This document shows, piece after piece, positions 1 to 7,906 of a stretch of DNA of 64,000 nt; within the stretch, counting starts at the first letter, position 1, and each line of letters begins with the position of its first letter. Both the position numbers and the translations under genes were made by a program. The notes beneath the pieces were generated by a model. The model was not told the DNA's origin, made no database searches, and saw only the letters and a list, made by a program, of their open reading frames with translations. Source of the DNA: Oscillospiraceae bacterium (GTDB taxonomy: Bacteria > Bacillota > Clostridia > Oscillospirales > Ruminococcaceae); the NCBI GenBank assembly GCA_022768545.1, contig JALELV010000078.1, forward strand, positions 1 to 64,000, read 5' to 3'.

Positions 1-71
1 ACCGCCTCTTCCAGGCTATCGGCCCGGGCACCGGTCAGAATACGGGATGCGCTGAGATACTGTTCGAGCAT
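1..71 (-). CDS. Partial CDS, unknown product (N-terminal end only)
   Basis: The first 23 residues of a minus-strand gene are visible, starting at an ATG at 69-71 and running off the left edge (MLEQYLSASRILTGARA...). It begins 5 nt after the nth stop codon, so it is probably co-transcribed with nth. The fragment is too short to assign. The N-terminus faintly recalls the opening of PTS IIA-type domains, but that is only an impression. Confidence 0.55.
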   Translation of the reverse strand, partial: MLEQYLSASRILTGARADSLEEA

Positions 72-76
72 GGCGT

Positions 77-715
77 TCACCTCTCTGTTTCTTTGGCATG
101 GGCACAGATATCCTTCATCACACAGACAGAGCACTGAGGGCTGCGGGCTTTGCACACCGCGCGCCCGTGCAGCACCAGGCGGTGGCAGAAGTCGTTGGAT
201 TTTTCCGGCGGAAGCAGCGGGCGCAGCTCCCTCTCGCAGCGGGCTGGATCCTTCGTAGTGGTAAGGCCCAGCAGGTTGGTGATGCGGATGCAGTGGGTAT
301 CGCAGACTACAGCGGGCTTTCCGTACACGTCCCCCAAAATGAGGTTGGCGCTCTTGCGCCCCACCCCGGAGAGGGAGAGAAGATCCTCCATGTTGTCCGG
401 CACAACCGACCCGAAGTTTTCCTCCAGCTGGCGGCACATCTTTACAATGTCCCGGGCCTTGGTCTGGTACAGCCCGCAGGGACGGACGATGGCCGCCACG
501 TCCTCCACATCCGCCGCGGCAAAATCGTGGACAGAGCGGTATTTGGCAAAGAGCTCCTTCGTCACAATGTTCACCCGGGCGTCAGTGCACTGGGCCGCCA
601 GCCGCACGGAGATCAAAAGCTCGTGGGGCGCGGTGGTGTTGAGGGAACAGACGGCTTCCGGATAGGCCTCCTCCAGAAGCCTGACCGCCTCCAGCGCCTT
701 CTGTTCTTTGGTCAT
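77..715 (-). CDS. nth: Endonuclease III (DNA glycosylase/AP lyase)
   Basis: A base-excision repair enzyme that removes oxidised pyrimidines and cleaves the abasic site. The 212-aa length is normal for the family. The helix-hairpin-helix LSGVGRKSANLIL (about residues 115-127) carries the catalytic Lys121, and CDTHCIRITNLLG carries the catalytic Asp139. The C-terminal iron-sulfur cluster ligands are C188-x6-C195-x2-C198-x5-C204. The ATG at 713-715 follows an AGGAGGAGC ribosome site. It lies 26 nt downstream of a Cof-type phosphatase gene and just upstream of a partial gene, so it is probably part of a short operon. Confidence 0.96.
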   Translation of the reverse strand: MTKEQKALEAVRLLEEAYPEAVCSLNTTAPHELLISVRLAAQCTDARVNIVTKELFAKYRSVHDFAAADVEDVAAIVRPCGLYQTKARDIVKMCRQLEENFGSVVPDNMEDLLSLSGVGRKSANLILGDVYGKPAVVCDTHCIRITNLLGLTTTKDPARCERELRPLLPPEKSNDFCHRLVLHGRAVCKARSPQCSVCVMKDICAHAKETER

Positions 716-741
716 GGCAAGCTCCTCCTTTTCCCGGGAAA

Positions 742-1554
742 TTACAGCAGGAATTTTTCGATCACGTGGGCGATACCGTCCTCGTCATTGGAGGGGGCTA
801 TGTAGTCCGCGGCGGCTTTTACCTCGGGCTTGCCGTTCTGCATGGCCACACCCAGCCCGGCGTACTCGATCATGGATTTATCGTTAAAGCCGTCTCCGCA
901 GCAGATCATCTCCTCCCGGGTCATGCCCAGGTGCTCCAGCAGTTTGCCCAGGGAATAGGCCTTGTCGATGTTCTTCGGCATGACCTCCAGGAAAAACGCC
1001 TCGGAGCGGCAGACGCTGAGCTCATCCCCCACCGCGGCCTTTACCTTTTTTTCCACCTCGCCCAGATAATCGCCCTCTTCCACCATGAGGCACTTGTTCA
1101 CCGGGAAGGTGACATAATCCTTAAAGCTCTCCACTTTTTTGATGGTCATCTTGTTGATGCGGGACTCCAGCTCCACATACTGGTCGTCCGGTTTCTCGGT
1201 GATGATGTTCTCATCCTGATAGGTCATGATGTTCACCTTGTGCAGCTGCGCCAGGTCGTAAAGCTCACCCGCCTTTTCCGCGGAGAGGATGCGCTCATAG
1301 ATCACCTCGCCGGTCGTGCAGTCGGTAATGCGCCCGCCGTTAAAGGAGAGGATGTACCCGCCCTTGCGGGCCAGATCCAGCTCCTTTGCCAGGGGGACGA
1401 TCCCGTAAGTGGGGCGCCCGGAGGCAAGCACTACCTTGACCCCTTTTTCCATAGCCCGGTCAAGGGCGGCATGGGTAACGGGGGTGATCTCTTTTTTCGA
1501 ATTGGTCAGAGTGCCGTCCAGGTCCAGCACCAGCATTTTGTAAGCCATTGGCAT
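742..1554 (-). CDS. Cof-type HAD-superfamily phosphatase
   Basis: A 270-aa HAD hydrolase of the Cof/YidA subfamily. The nucleophile motif I is LDLDGTL near residues 10-16 (Asp plus Asp+2), the Ser/Thr motif II is VVLASGRP, and motif IV is CCGDGFNDKSMIEYAG close to the C-terminus. The middle is a C2-type cap domain. Such enzymes dephosphorylate small phosphorylated metabolites such as sugar phosphates or flavin precursors; the substrate cannot be read from the sequence. The start could be the ATG at 1552-1554 or the second ATG two codons later. A promoter lies about 120 nt upstream, with a leader containing small hairpins. Confidence 0.9.
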   Translation of the reverse strand: MPMAYKMLVLDLDGTLTNSKKEITPVTHAALDRAMEKGVKVVLASGRPTYGIVPLAKELDLARKGGYILSFNGGRITDCTTGEVIYERILSAEKAGELYDLAQLHKVNIMTYQDENIITEKPDDQYVELESRINKMTIKKVESFKDYVTFPVNKCLMVEEGDYLGEVEKKVKAAVGDELSVCRSEAFFLEVMPKNIDKAYSLGKLLEHLGMTREEMICCGDGFNDKSMIEYAGLGVAMQNGKPEVKAAADYIAPSNDEDGIAHVIEKFLL

Positions 1555-1619
1555 GTTCCACCTTTTTTACAGTCTTTTTCATTCTATCTCCCGTCTGTGC
1601 GGGGCCCGCCCGAGCCAAA

Positions 1620-1657
1620 CCTTTGAAAGGCAAAGCCTCCGCCAGGCGTTCCGCCTG
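1620..1657 (-). other. Small hairpins in the leader of the HAD gene
   Basis: The untranslated leader contains consecutive short inverted repeats: CCTTTGAAAGG (1620-1630), GGCAAAGCC (1629-1637) and CAGGCG-TTC-CGCCTG (1643-1657). They lie between the predicted promoter and the start codon. I do not recognise a known riboswitch or ribosomal leader. They may just stabilise or fold the 5' end. Confidence 0.35.
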
Positions 1658-1673
1658 CCGGGAATACAGCTTT

Positions 1674-1702
1674 ATCTTAACATATTTCCCGCCCCTTGTC
1701 CA
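1674..1702 (-). promoter_or_regulatory. Sigma-A-type promoter for the HAD gene
   Basis: On the minus strand, TGGACA (1697-1702), a 17-nt spacer and TAAGAT (1674-1679) match the sigma-A consensus at 5 of 6 and 4 of 6 positions. This predicts a start of transcription near 1667 and a leader of about 110 nt. Confidence 0.5.
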
Positions 1703-1817
1703 CGAGGAGCCAGGGCACAGAACGCCGAATTTCCGCTAGGCTGCGGCATGGTTTTTGTACCATCGGCCTGCCAATGGCGCCTTTTCAGCGACGTCCCGCC
1801 GCGGCAGGGCACGCAGC

Positions 1818-2327
1818 TTAAAAGCGGCTTTCCTCCCCGTTCTTTTCCTGGGAAATACCACACTCCTTTTTCTCCCTCCCATGCACAGGAAGGTTTCCCA
1901 TGGAGGGTTCCGCCGCCGCGCGGCTGCCCCAGAGGTCGGCCCAGCGCTCTGGGGAAAAATCGTAATACGACATTTTTCTCCTTTCCCGCAGCCGCACGCA
2001 CGCCGGAAGAAAACACCACAGGGCGGAGGGCAGGGCAATCAGCGGCAGGTACAGTGGCCCCAAGAGCATCGACTGGAGAAAATGCCCGTATTCATGGACG
2101 CGCATGGCGCGAAAAAGCGCGGGGCATCCGGGGCCGTCAAGGCCCTCCGGCAAAAAGAGGAACAACCCCAGCGAAGCTCCGGCCCTTTGCTTCCAGCAAA
2201 GCACCAAGGCGCCGCGCCAAAAGACCGGGCGCTTTCCCGGGCAGAACAGCAGCCAGAATACCGCGCCCAGCAGCGTCTGCGCGGCCCCCCAGCTGCACTG
2301 GCAGAGAAAACACAAAGTTTTCTTCAT
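1818..2327 (-). CDS. Small membrane protein with HEYGH metalloprotease-like motif
   Basis: A 169-aa protein of unknown function. The ATG at 2325-2327 has an excellent AGGAGG site 7 nt upstream. Hydrophobic segments occur at about residues 10-25, 30-60 and 85-110. The motif MRVHEYGHFLQS (about residues 75-86) resembles the HExxH zinc site of membrane metallopeptidases, although the last position of the core is shifted (HEYGH). A downstream YYDFSPERWADLWG motif near residue 130 is reminiscent of small bacterial membrane proteins that pair an HEYGH motif with a C-terminal Tyr/Trp/Asp motif. No catalytic activity is proven. The C-terminal 35 residues are polar and may be a divergent tail. Confidence 0.6.
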   Translation of the reverse strand: MKKTLCFLCQCSWGAAQTLLGAVFWLLFCPGKRPVFWRGALVLCWKQRAGASLGLFLFLPEGLDGPGCPALFRAMRVHEYGHFLQSMLLGPLYLPLIALPSALWCFLPACVRLRERRKMSYYDFSPERWADLWGSRAAAEPSMGNLPVHGREKKECGISQEKNGEESRF

Positions 2328-2467
2328 TTTATATCCTCCTCCCTTTCCGCCCTCTCCGGCTCGGCGGAATAAACAGCTCAAACCCGCCGGGGTAGGGCAA
2401 AGCTTTTTTCTGCCGGAAACACAAAGTGCTTTCTCTTCTCCGGGCCCCAGCCCATGGCAGGGGCCTG

Positions 2468-2745
2468 TCACTCCCATCCCGGCAGGGCATCGTCTCCGAT
2501 ATGTAGCTTGGCCATGCCGGTGACCTCCGGGCCCGGAGTTATGGACGGCTCCCCGTCTATCCAGCGGAGGAACACCTCGCAGGCCTCCCGGTCAAAGCCT
2601 CGTTCCGGCAGAAGGGACCCACGCCCTCTCCGGCGCGGCCCAGGTACCGCGGCTGTCCCGGTGAAACACAGAGGCCGATCTTCTCCCCATCACGGAGCCG
2701 GGCGCCCTCCCTGCGCCGCAGATAAGCTTTCTTCCGGTTTTCCAC
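2468..2745 (-). pseudogene. Frameshifted small gene, unknown
   Basis: Two minus-strand reading frames join into what looks like one protein of about 90 residues. It starts near GTG 2743-2745 (MENRKKAYLRRREG...), switches frame around 2605-2615, and continues as LPERGFDREACEVFLRW to the TGA at 2468-2470. The second half has a convincing charged and hydrophobic pattern ending in KLHIGDDALPGWE. Either a one-base frameshift inactivated it or the sequence contains an error. I do not recognise the family. It sits between the transketolase terminator and the HEYGH gene. Confidence 0.4.
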
Positions 2746-2771
2746 AGGCCGGCCCCACTCCTCCGCTTTGG

Positions 2772-2807
2772 AAAAACCGCCCCCCGCAAGCCTGCGGGAG
2801 GCGGTTT
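2772..2807 (-). terminator. Rho-independent terminator after transketolase
   Basis: A 14-bp stem (2775-2788 paired with 2793-2806, one G-T pair) with a 4-nt loop is followed on the minus strand by a run of five T. It begins about 10 nt after the stop codon of the transketolase C-terminal subunit. Confidence 0.9.
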
Positions 2808-2816
2808 ATGGCTCCG

Positions 2817-3761
2817 TTATTTTTTAAGGGCCTTTTTCACTACACTTACGATATTTCCGGCACAGAGCCCAAACTGCTCCAGTAGCACGGGGGCGGGGCC
2901 GGAATAGCCGAAGCGGTCCTCCACGCCGATCTTGATGACCGGGACGGGGTACTGTTCGCACACCGCGCTGGCAACGGCCTCGCCCAGGCCGCCGATCACG
3001 TTGTGCTCCTCCACCGTCACAATGGCCCCGGTCTCCCGGGCGGCCTTGACGATGAGCTCCCGGTCCAGAGGCTTGATGGTATGGATATTGATGACCCGGG
3101 CGTCCACGCCCTCGCGCGCCAGCTCGGCGGCAGCTTCCACCGCCTGCGCCACCATCAGGCCGGTGGCCACGATGGTGATATCCCTGCCATCCCGCAGGGT
3201 AACGCCGCGCCCCATTTCAAAATGATAAGTCTCCGGGTCATTGATGACCGGCACGGCCAGGCGCCCAAAACGCAGATAGACCGGGCCCTCGTACAGCGCC
3301 GCGGCGCGGACAGCGGCCTTTGCCTCCACATCGTCCGCGGGGTTTAAGATCACCATTCCGGGGATAGTGCGCATCAGGCCGATATCCTCGCAGCACTGGT
3401 GGGTGGCACCGTCCTCACCCACAGAGATACCCGCGTGAGTGGCGCCAATCTTGACATTCAGGTGGGGGTAGCCCACGGAGTTGCGGATCTGTTCAAACGC
3501 CCTGCCCGCCGCGAACATTGCAAAGGACGACGCAAAGGGGATCTTTCCGCTGGCCGCCAGGCCCGCCGCCACGCCGATCATATTGCCCTCGGCAATGCCG
3601 CAGTCAAAAAAGCGGTTCGGGTATTTCTTTTTAAAAATGCCGGTCTTGGTGGCTGCGGCCAGGTCTGCATCCAGCACCACCAGGTTCGGGATCTCCTCCG
3701 CCAGCTCGGTGAGCGCCTCGCCATAGCTCTCTCTTGTCGCTTTTTTTATGATCTCTGCCAT
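2817..3761 (-). CDS. Transketolase, C-terminal (pyrimidine-binding) subunit
   Basis: A 314-aa protein carrying the pyrimidine-binding and C-terminal domains of transketolase. The visible features are the Glu-containing DCGIAEGNMIGVAAGLA segment that activates thiamine diphosphate, GATHAGISVGEDGATHQ, and the C-terminal swivel domain (VEEHNVIGGLGEAVA). It works with the N-terminal subunit encoded 4 nt upstream, interconverting pentose phosphates and glycolytic sugars. The ATG at 3759-3761 follows GGAGGGG, which fits better than an upstream in-frame start. Two-gene transketolases are common in Clostridia, so this is not a broken gene. Confidence 0.94.
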   Translation of the reverse strand: MAEIIKKATRESYGEALTELAEEIPNLVVLDADLAAATKTGIFKKKYPNRFFDCGIAEGNMIGVAAGLAASGKIPFASSFAMFAAGRAFEQIRNSVGYPHLNVKIGATHAGISVGEDGATHQCCEDIGLMRTIPGMVILNPADDVEAKAAVRAAALYEGPVYLRFGRLAVPVINDPETYHFEMGRGVTLRDGRDITIVATGLMVAQAVEAAAELAREGVDARVINIHTIKPLDRELIVKAARETGAIVTVEEHNVIGGLGEAVASAVCEQYPVPVIKIGVEDRFGYSGPAPVLLEQFGLCAGNIVSVVKKALKK

Positions 3762-3765
3762 GTGT

Positions 3766-4608
3766 TTACCCCTCCAAACCGGCCAAAACCGCATTTAAAT
3801 CCTTCACCGCAACCTCGTACTGCTCCGCATTGGGGGCGGCGCCGTGCCAGTTTACGTTGTTCTCCATAAAGGAAACGTCTTTTCCCTTCACCGTCTTGGC
3901 GATGATTGCAGTGGGCTTGCCCTTTACCGCTTTAGCCTCCTCCATGGCGGCCTCGATCTGGTCGTAGTCATGCCCGTCGATGTTGATCACATGGAAGCCA
4001 AAGGCCGCAAACTTCTCGGGGATCGGGTAGGGGGAACAGACCTCCGCCACCGGCCCATCGATCTGGAGCCCGTTGTTGTCTACGATCACACAGAGGTTGT
4101 CCAGCTTGTAGTGGGCGGCAAACATGGCGCTCTCCCACACCTGTCCTTCCTCGATCTCGCCATCCCCCAGCACCGCGTAGACGCGGTAATCCTTCTCGGA
4201 TATTTTCCCCGAAAGGGCCATACCACAGGCGGCGGAGACGCCCTGTCCCAGGGAGCCGGTGGTCATATCCACGCCGGGGATGTGCTTCATGTCGGGGTGC
4301 CCCTGCAGCATGGCGCCCGGGTGGCGCAGGGTCTTCATCTCATCCATGGAAAAATACCCCCGCAGTGCCAGCGCCGCGTAAAGGCTGGGGCAGGCATGCC
4401 CTTTGGAGAGCACAAAGCGGTCCCTGTCCTCCCATTTGGGGTTCTCAGGGTCGATGCGCATCTCCTTGAAGTAGAGATAGGCCAGAAGATCCGCGATCGA
4501 AAGGGCCCCGCCCGGGTGCCCTGCCTTTGCGCAGAATACGCCTTCCACCGCTCCCAGCCGGATCTGACAGGCTTTTCGTTTCAAATTGCGTTTTACATGC
4601 TCATCCAA
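3766..4608 (-). CDS. Transketolase, N-terminal (pyrophosphate-binding) subunit
   Basis: A 280-aa thiamine-diphosphate-binding half of transketolase. The GHPGGALSIADLLAYLYF segment (about residues 26-43), FVLSKGHACPSLYAAL, TGSLGQGVSAACGMAL and the diphosphate/Mg motif VLGDGEIEEGQVWESAMFA followed by VDNNGLQIDG are all present. The start appears to be TTG at 4606-4608, 9 nt after a GGAGG site; the nearby ATG is in another frame and stops at once. It forms an operon with the C-terminal subunit directly downstream and is driven by a promoter at about 4698-4726. Confidence 0.94.
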   Translation of the reverse strand: MDEHVKRNLKRKACQIRLGAVEGVFCAKAGHPGGALSIADLLAYLYFKEMRIDPENPKWEDRDRFVLSKGHACPSLYAALALRGYFSMDEMKTLRHPGAMLQGHPDMKHIPGVDMTTGSLGQGVSAACGMALSGKISEKDYRVYAVLGDGEIEEGQVWESAMFAAHYKLDNLCVIVDNNGLQIDGPVAEVCSPYPIPEKFAAFGFHVINIDGHDYDQIEAAMEEAKAVKGKPTAIIAKTVKGKDVSFMENNVNWHGAAPNAEQYEVAVKDLNAVLAGLEG

Positions 4609-4697
4609 CGATACATACCTCCGTTTATCTTACTTTTCCGCCCCCGTCCACGCCGGACAGAGCAAAAATACCGTGCTTTTTTCTATTTCCGCTTCAC

Positions 4698-4726
4698 AGT
4701 ATACCGCAAACCGGCCGCCGTTGCAA
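4698..4726 (-). promoter_or_regulatory. Promoter of the transketolase operon
   Basis: Minus-strand TTGCAA (4721-4726), a 17-nt spacer and TATACT (4698-4703) lie about 90 nt upstream of the transketolase N-terminal subunit, in the gap after the neighbouring HAD gene. Confidence 0.55.
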
Positions 4727-4736
4727 TCGCCCGCCC

Positions 4737-5546
4737 TCAGCGAAGCCCCTCTTTTTTCTCCAGATATTCGATCAGGTCTGCCGCCGCGCCCCCGGCACAA
4801 GGGCCCACCGTCATATCGCACATGGCGCGGATCTCCGGCGCTCCATCCCCCACCGCTACCGAGGTGCCGGCGGCCTTGAGCATGGAGACATCGTTGAAAT
4901 AATCTCCGATGGCAAAGGTGTTTTCTATGGGAATACCCAGGACACGGGCGAGCTTGCGGAGGCCCTCCCCTTTGTTCACCGTCTTTTCCATGATCTCGCA
5001 GAGGGATGCGGCGGAATTGACATAGCAGCATCCGGGCAGCGGGTTCTGGTCCAGATAGGCATGGAGCTCCGTCATTCCCTCCGCCTCCCGAAAAAGCAGC
5101 GCCTTGTACCATTCCCCCGGAACATCCTCCGGCCGGGTGAGGGGCAGTTCCTCGCACCATCTCCGGCACACCTCCGTGACAACACGCGGCTGGTTCAGGC
5201 GGATAAAACTGTGTTCGTCAAAAACCGCCAGACAAACGTCCGGAAAGTACTCCGCCGCCTTCAGAAGCCCTTCCCGGGCCTCCCGGGGCAGATAGGTGGG
5301 CTCGATCTCCCGGTCCGCGGCGGGGTCGTACAAATATGCCCCATTGCAGTGGATGGAAGGGATGCGGATCCCCAGCTCCTTCAAAAGGGAGCTGCATCCA
5401 AAATGTACCCGTCCGGTATTTAAGGAAAAATTCCCTCCTTCGGCGATAAAACGCCGTACCGCTTCCACTGTGCGGCGGGGCAGCTCCCCGTCCCCGGGCA
5501 GCAGCGTCCCGTCCACATCGGAGACAATTAAATAATCAGAAAGCAA
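4737..5546 (-). CDS. HAD-superfamily hydrolase (Cof-like)
   Basis: A 269-aa HAD phosphatase with motif I SDVDGTLLPGDG (residues 8-19), motif II FSLNTGR and motif IV FAIGDYFNDVSMLKAAG near the C-terminus. It is a second Cof-like protein in the window, distinct from the one at 742-1554. The start is TTG at 5544-5546, with AGAGGAG upstream at a rather long spacing. Substrate unknown; sugar-phosphate or similar metabolite dephosphorylation is expected from the family. It is preceded by rluD with a 24-nt gap, so it may be read through from the lspA-rluD operon. Confidence 0.88.
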   Translation of the reverse strand: MLSDYLIVSDVDGTLLPGDGELPRRTVEAVRRFIAEGGNFSLNTGRVHFGCSSLLKELGIRIPSIHCNGAYLYDPAADREIEPTYLPREAREGLLKAAEYFPDVCLAVFDEHSFIRLNQPRVVTEVCRRWCEELPLTRPEDVPGEWYKALLFREAEGMTELHAYLDQNPLPGCCYVNSAASLCEIMEKTVNKGEGLRKLARVLGIPIENTFAIGDYFNDVSMLKAAGTSVAVGDGAPEIRAMCDMTVGPCAGGAAADLIEYLEKKEGLR

Positions 5547-5570
5547 CTGTGCAGCGCTCCTCTCAAAAAA

Positions 5571-6491
5571 TCAGGCCCTCAGCGTATTTAAAAAACGGAT
5601 AAAATATTCCGGAAGCGGGCTTGTAAATTCCATACGCTCCCCTGTCCGCGGATGAACAAACCCCAAGGTGCGCGCGTGCAGGCACTGGCCGTTCAGCTGC
5701 CGGATCACTTTTTTGGGGCCGTACACGTCGTCCCCCGCCAGGGGATGACCGATATATGCCATATGCACGCGGATCTGATGGGTGCGCCCGGTCTCCAGGC
5801 GGCACTGAATATGGGCAAAGCCCCCATACTGCGCCACCGTGTGGTAATGGGTCACCGCATTGCGGGAGTGTAGCTTTGTCACCGTCATCTTTTTGCGGTG
5901 GACAGGGTCCCGCCCGATGGGGGCATCCACTGTGCCGTCCGACTCTTTCATCACGCCATAGACCACCGCCTCGTACATTCGGGTCATGGAATGGGCCTTC
6001 ACCTGCTCCGCTAGGCACAGATGGGCAAAATCCGTCTTTGCCACCAGCAGCAGCCCGCTGGTATTTTTGTCGATGCGGTGAAGGATGCCGGGGCGCTCCA
6101 CCCCGTTGATGCCGGAAAGCTGCCCGCGGCAGTGGTGCAGCAGGGCATTGACCAGCGTGCCCTCATAGTTCCCCGCGGCGGGGTGCACCACCATGCCCTT
6201 GGGTTTGTTCACCACCAGCAGGTCGGCGTCCTCATAGACCACATCCAGAGGGATGTCCTCCGCCTTGGTGTCCAGGGGTTTTGCCTCCGGCAGAAGGACA
6301 GAAATACTGTCAAGGCTTTTTACTTTATAGCTCTTGGCAAGAGCCGTTTGGCCGCACCTTACAAAGCCTTCATCACAGAGCTTCTGCAGCCCGGAGCGGG
6401 TAAGCTGCGGCATTTTGGCGCAAAGCCATTTGTCCAGGCGCTCCCCCGCCTCTTCCGGGGGCACCTCCCACAAAAACTGCTCCAAGCTCAT
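5571..6491 (-). CDS. rluD: RluA-family 23S rRNA pseudouridine synthase
   Basis: A 306-aa pseudouridine synthase. An N-terminal S4 RNA-binding domain (ERLDKWLCAKMPQLTRSGLQ) is followed by the catalytic domain with the family signature GILHRIDKNTSGLLLVAKT, containing the catalytic Asp. The motif VVNKPKGMVVHPAAG is also typical, as is RTHQIRVHMAYIGHPLAGD near the C-terminus. The ATG at 6489-6491 overlaps the lspA stop codon by 4 nt (ATGA), showing translational coupling. The lspA-rluD order is classic for Firmicutes. The RluD-versus-RluA target assignment is by context and length only. Confidence 0.92.
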   Translation of the reverse strand: MSLEQFLWEVPPEEAGERLDKWLCAKMPQLTRSGLQKLCDEGFVRCGQTALAKSYKVKSLDSISVLLPEAKPLDTKAEDIPLDVVYEDADLLVVNKPKGMVVHPAAGNYEGTLVNALLHHCRGQLSGINGVERPGILHRIDKNTSGLLLVAKTDFAHLCLAEQVKAHSMTRMYEAVVYGVMKESDGTVDAPIGRDPVHRKKMTVTKLHSRNAVTHYHTVAQYGGFAHIQCRLETGRTHQIRVHMAYIGHPLAGDDVYGPKKVIRQLNGQCLHARTLGFVHPRTGERMEFTSPLPEYFIRFLNTLRA

Positions 6492-7057
6492 CCCTCCGAG
6501 TTCGGTTTTTCCGGAGGCTCTTCCGGCTTTAAAAGCTTCTCCGCCTTTGCCTTTTTGCTGTCGGAGATCAGAATATACCCGGCGATCAGGATCGTCCCAA
6601 TGACCACACAGCAATCCGCAAAATTGAAGATCGCAAAATTGATGGCCCTGAAATCGATATAATCGATCACAAAGCTGTTCCCGATATGTTCCCAAAAGGT
6701 GAGCTGCCGCCCCGGCTCTGCAAACCGAAACCCGTTGATCACCCGGTCGATCAGGTTGCCCACGCCGCCGGCGATCACCAGCCCGGCCGACCACATCAGG
6801 AATTTCCCTTTCAGCCGCCCGGAGAGCAGCAGCCATACCCCTATGCCGATCATGACGGCGGTGAGCAGAATGAGCAGCCACTGTTTGCCGGAGAGCATGC
6901 TGAAGGCGGCGCCCTGGTTTTCCACATAGGTCAGATGCAGTACCCCGTTGATCAGCGGGATGGTATCCACCTGAGAGAGCTCGGTCACCGCCCAATATTT
7001 GATCAGCTGGTCGACCCCCACTAGGGCCGCCGCTGCCAGAAGTATCACATACGCCAC
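6488..7057 (-). CDS. lspA: Lipoprotein signal peptidase (signal peptidase II)
   Basis: A 189-aa membrane aspartyl peptidase that cleaves prolipoprotein signal peptides after lipid attachment. Four hydrophobic helices are visible. The conserved motifs are VENQGAAFSML, AGGVGNLIDRVI (first catalytic Asp) and NFAIFNFADCCVV (second catalytic Asp). The start is GTG at 7055-7057, with GGGGGAT just upstream. The C-terminal 35 residues are a charged tail after the last helix, slightly longer than the usual 150-170 aa. Confidence 0.95.
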   Translation of the reverse strand: MAYVILLAAAALVGVDQLIKYWAVTELSQVDTIPLINGVLHLTYVENQGAAFSMLSGKQWLLILLTAVMIGIGVWLLLSGRLKGKFLMWSAGLVIAGGVGNLIDRVINGFRFAEPGRQLTFWEHIGNSFVIDYIDFRAINFAIFNFADCCVVIGTILIAGYILISDSKKAKAEKLLKPEEPPEKPNSEG

Positions 7058-7109
7058 AAGATATCCCCCATCCGCGTTTTATTTTAGATCCAATAGCGGG
7101 TAATCACTA

Positions 7110-7143
7110 AATTTGCGGTGTGTCAGACGGCACACCGCAAATT
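7110..7143 (-). terminator. Perfect 13-bp inverted repeat between divIVA and lspA
   Basis: AATTTGCGGTGTG (7110-7122) and its exact complement (7131-7143) flank an 8-nt loop, starting 7 nt after the divIVA stop codon. Only a short T-rich tail follows on the minus strand, so it may act as a weak terminator, an attenuator before lspA or an mRNA stabiliser. Confidence 0.5.
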
Positions 7144-7149
7144 AAAAGG

Positions 7150-7890
7150 TCATTTTCTTCTGTGAGTACCGCGGGAGCTTCCGCCCTCACGGGTGAGGTC
7201 GTACCCCTCGCCAAATTTAAGCTGTCCAAAGCGGGACTCCCTTTTGGGGGCCTGTTCTTCGCGCAGGGGCTCATCCGGTTCGTCAAAATCGTCCTCGGCA
7301 TCCTCGCGGGGCTCCTCTTCCGGGGTCTCCGCCGTTTCCCTGTCATCCTGCTCCCCCCGCTCTTCCCGGGCCGTCTCCGGCTCCTGCGGCTGCGGTGCGG
7401 CGGAGGTCTCTTCCTTCTCCTCTGCGGGGGCGGCGGCGTCCCCGCTGCTGGGCAGGGCGCTGATCAGCTCCAGATGGCTTTTATACATGGAGAGCAGGCG
7501 GTTGCGGAAGCTTCCCACCTCTTTTTGCAGGCGGGCCAGGTTCATTTTCTCCCGCTCCAGCCGGGCCTGGTTGGCCTCGATGGCACGCTCCGATTTTATG
7601 GTGGCGTCGTGCAGGATCTCCTCCGCCTTTACTTTGGATTCCTTGACGATGCTGTCTCCAAGCTTTTGGGCTCCGAGCAGGGCGGTACGGAGGCTCTCCT
7701 CGTCGGCACGGTACTCTTCCAGTTTGCCGGCCAGCACCTCCAGCTTGTCCTCCAGCTCTTCCTTCTCCCGCAGCAGGGCGGCATAGTCGCCGGCTACCTC
7801 GTTTAAAAACACATCGACGTCGTCCGGGCGGTAGCCAAAAACACCGGCCTTGTCAAATTTATGGTTTAAAATATCACTCGGAGTCAGCAT
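7150..7890 (-). CDS. divIVA: DivIVA-domain cell division protein
   Basis: A 246-aa protein. The N-terminus LTPSDILNHKFDKAGVFGY (residues 2-20) is the DivIVA lipid-binding head. It is followed by coiled coil from about residues 25 to 155 (heptad-rich, with many Glu, Lys and Leu). The last 80 residues are a disordered acidic tail rich in Glu, Pro and Arg. DivIVA binds curved membrane at poles and septa and organises division or wall-growth proteins. The start is ATG 7888-7890 after AAGGGGAG. It is the last gene of a yggS-sepF-ylmH-divIVA order. Confidence 0.93.
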   Translation of the reverse strand: MLTPSDILNHKFDKAGVFGYRPDDVDVFLNEVAGDYAALLREKEELEDKLEVLAGKLEEYRADEESLRTALLGAQKLGDSIVKESKVKAEEILHDATIKSERAIEANQARLEREKMNLARLQKEVGSFRNRLLSMYKSHLELISALPSSGDAAAPAEEKEETSAAPQPQEPETAREERGEQDDRETAETPEEEPREDAEDDFDEPDEPLREEQAPKRESRFGQLKFGEGYDLTREGGSSRGTHRRK

Positions 7891-7906
7891 GGTGGATCTC
7901 CCCTTC

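Noticed and set aside
2817-4608. Transketolase split into two genes looked like a frameshifted gene
   Set aside because: Each part has its own ribosome site and complete domains; this two-subunit layout is normal in Clostridia.
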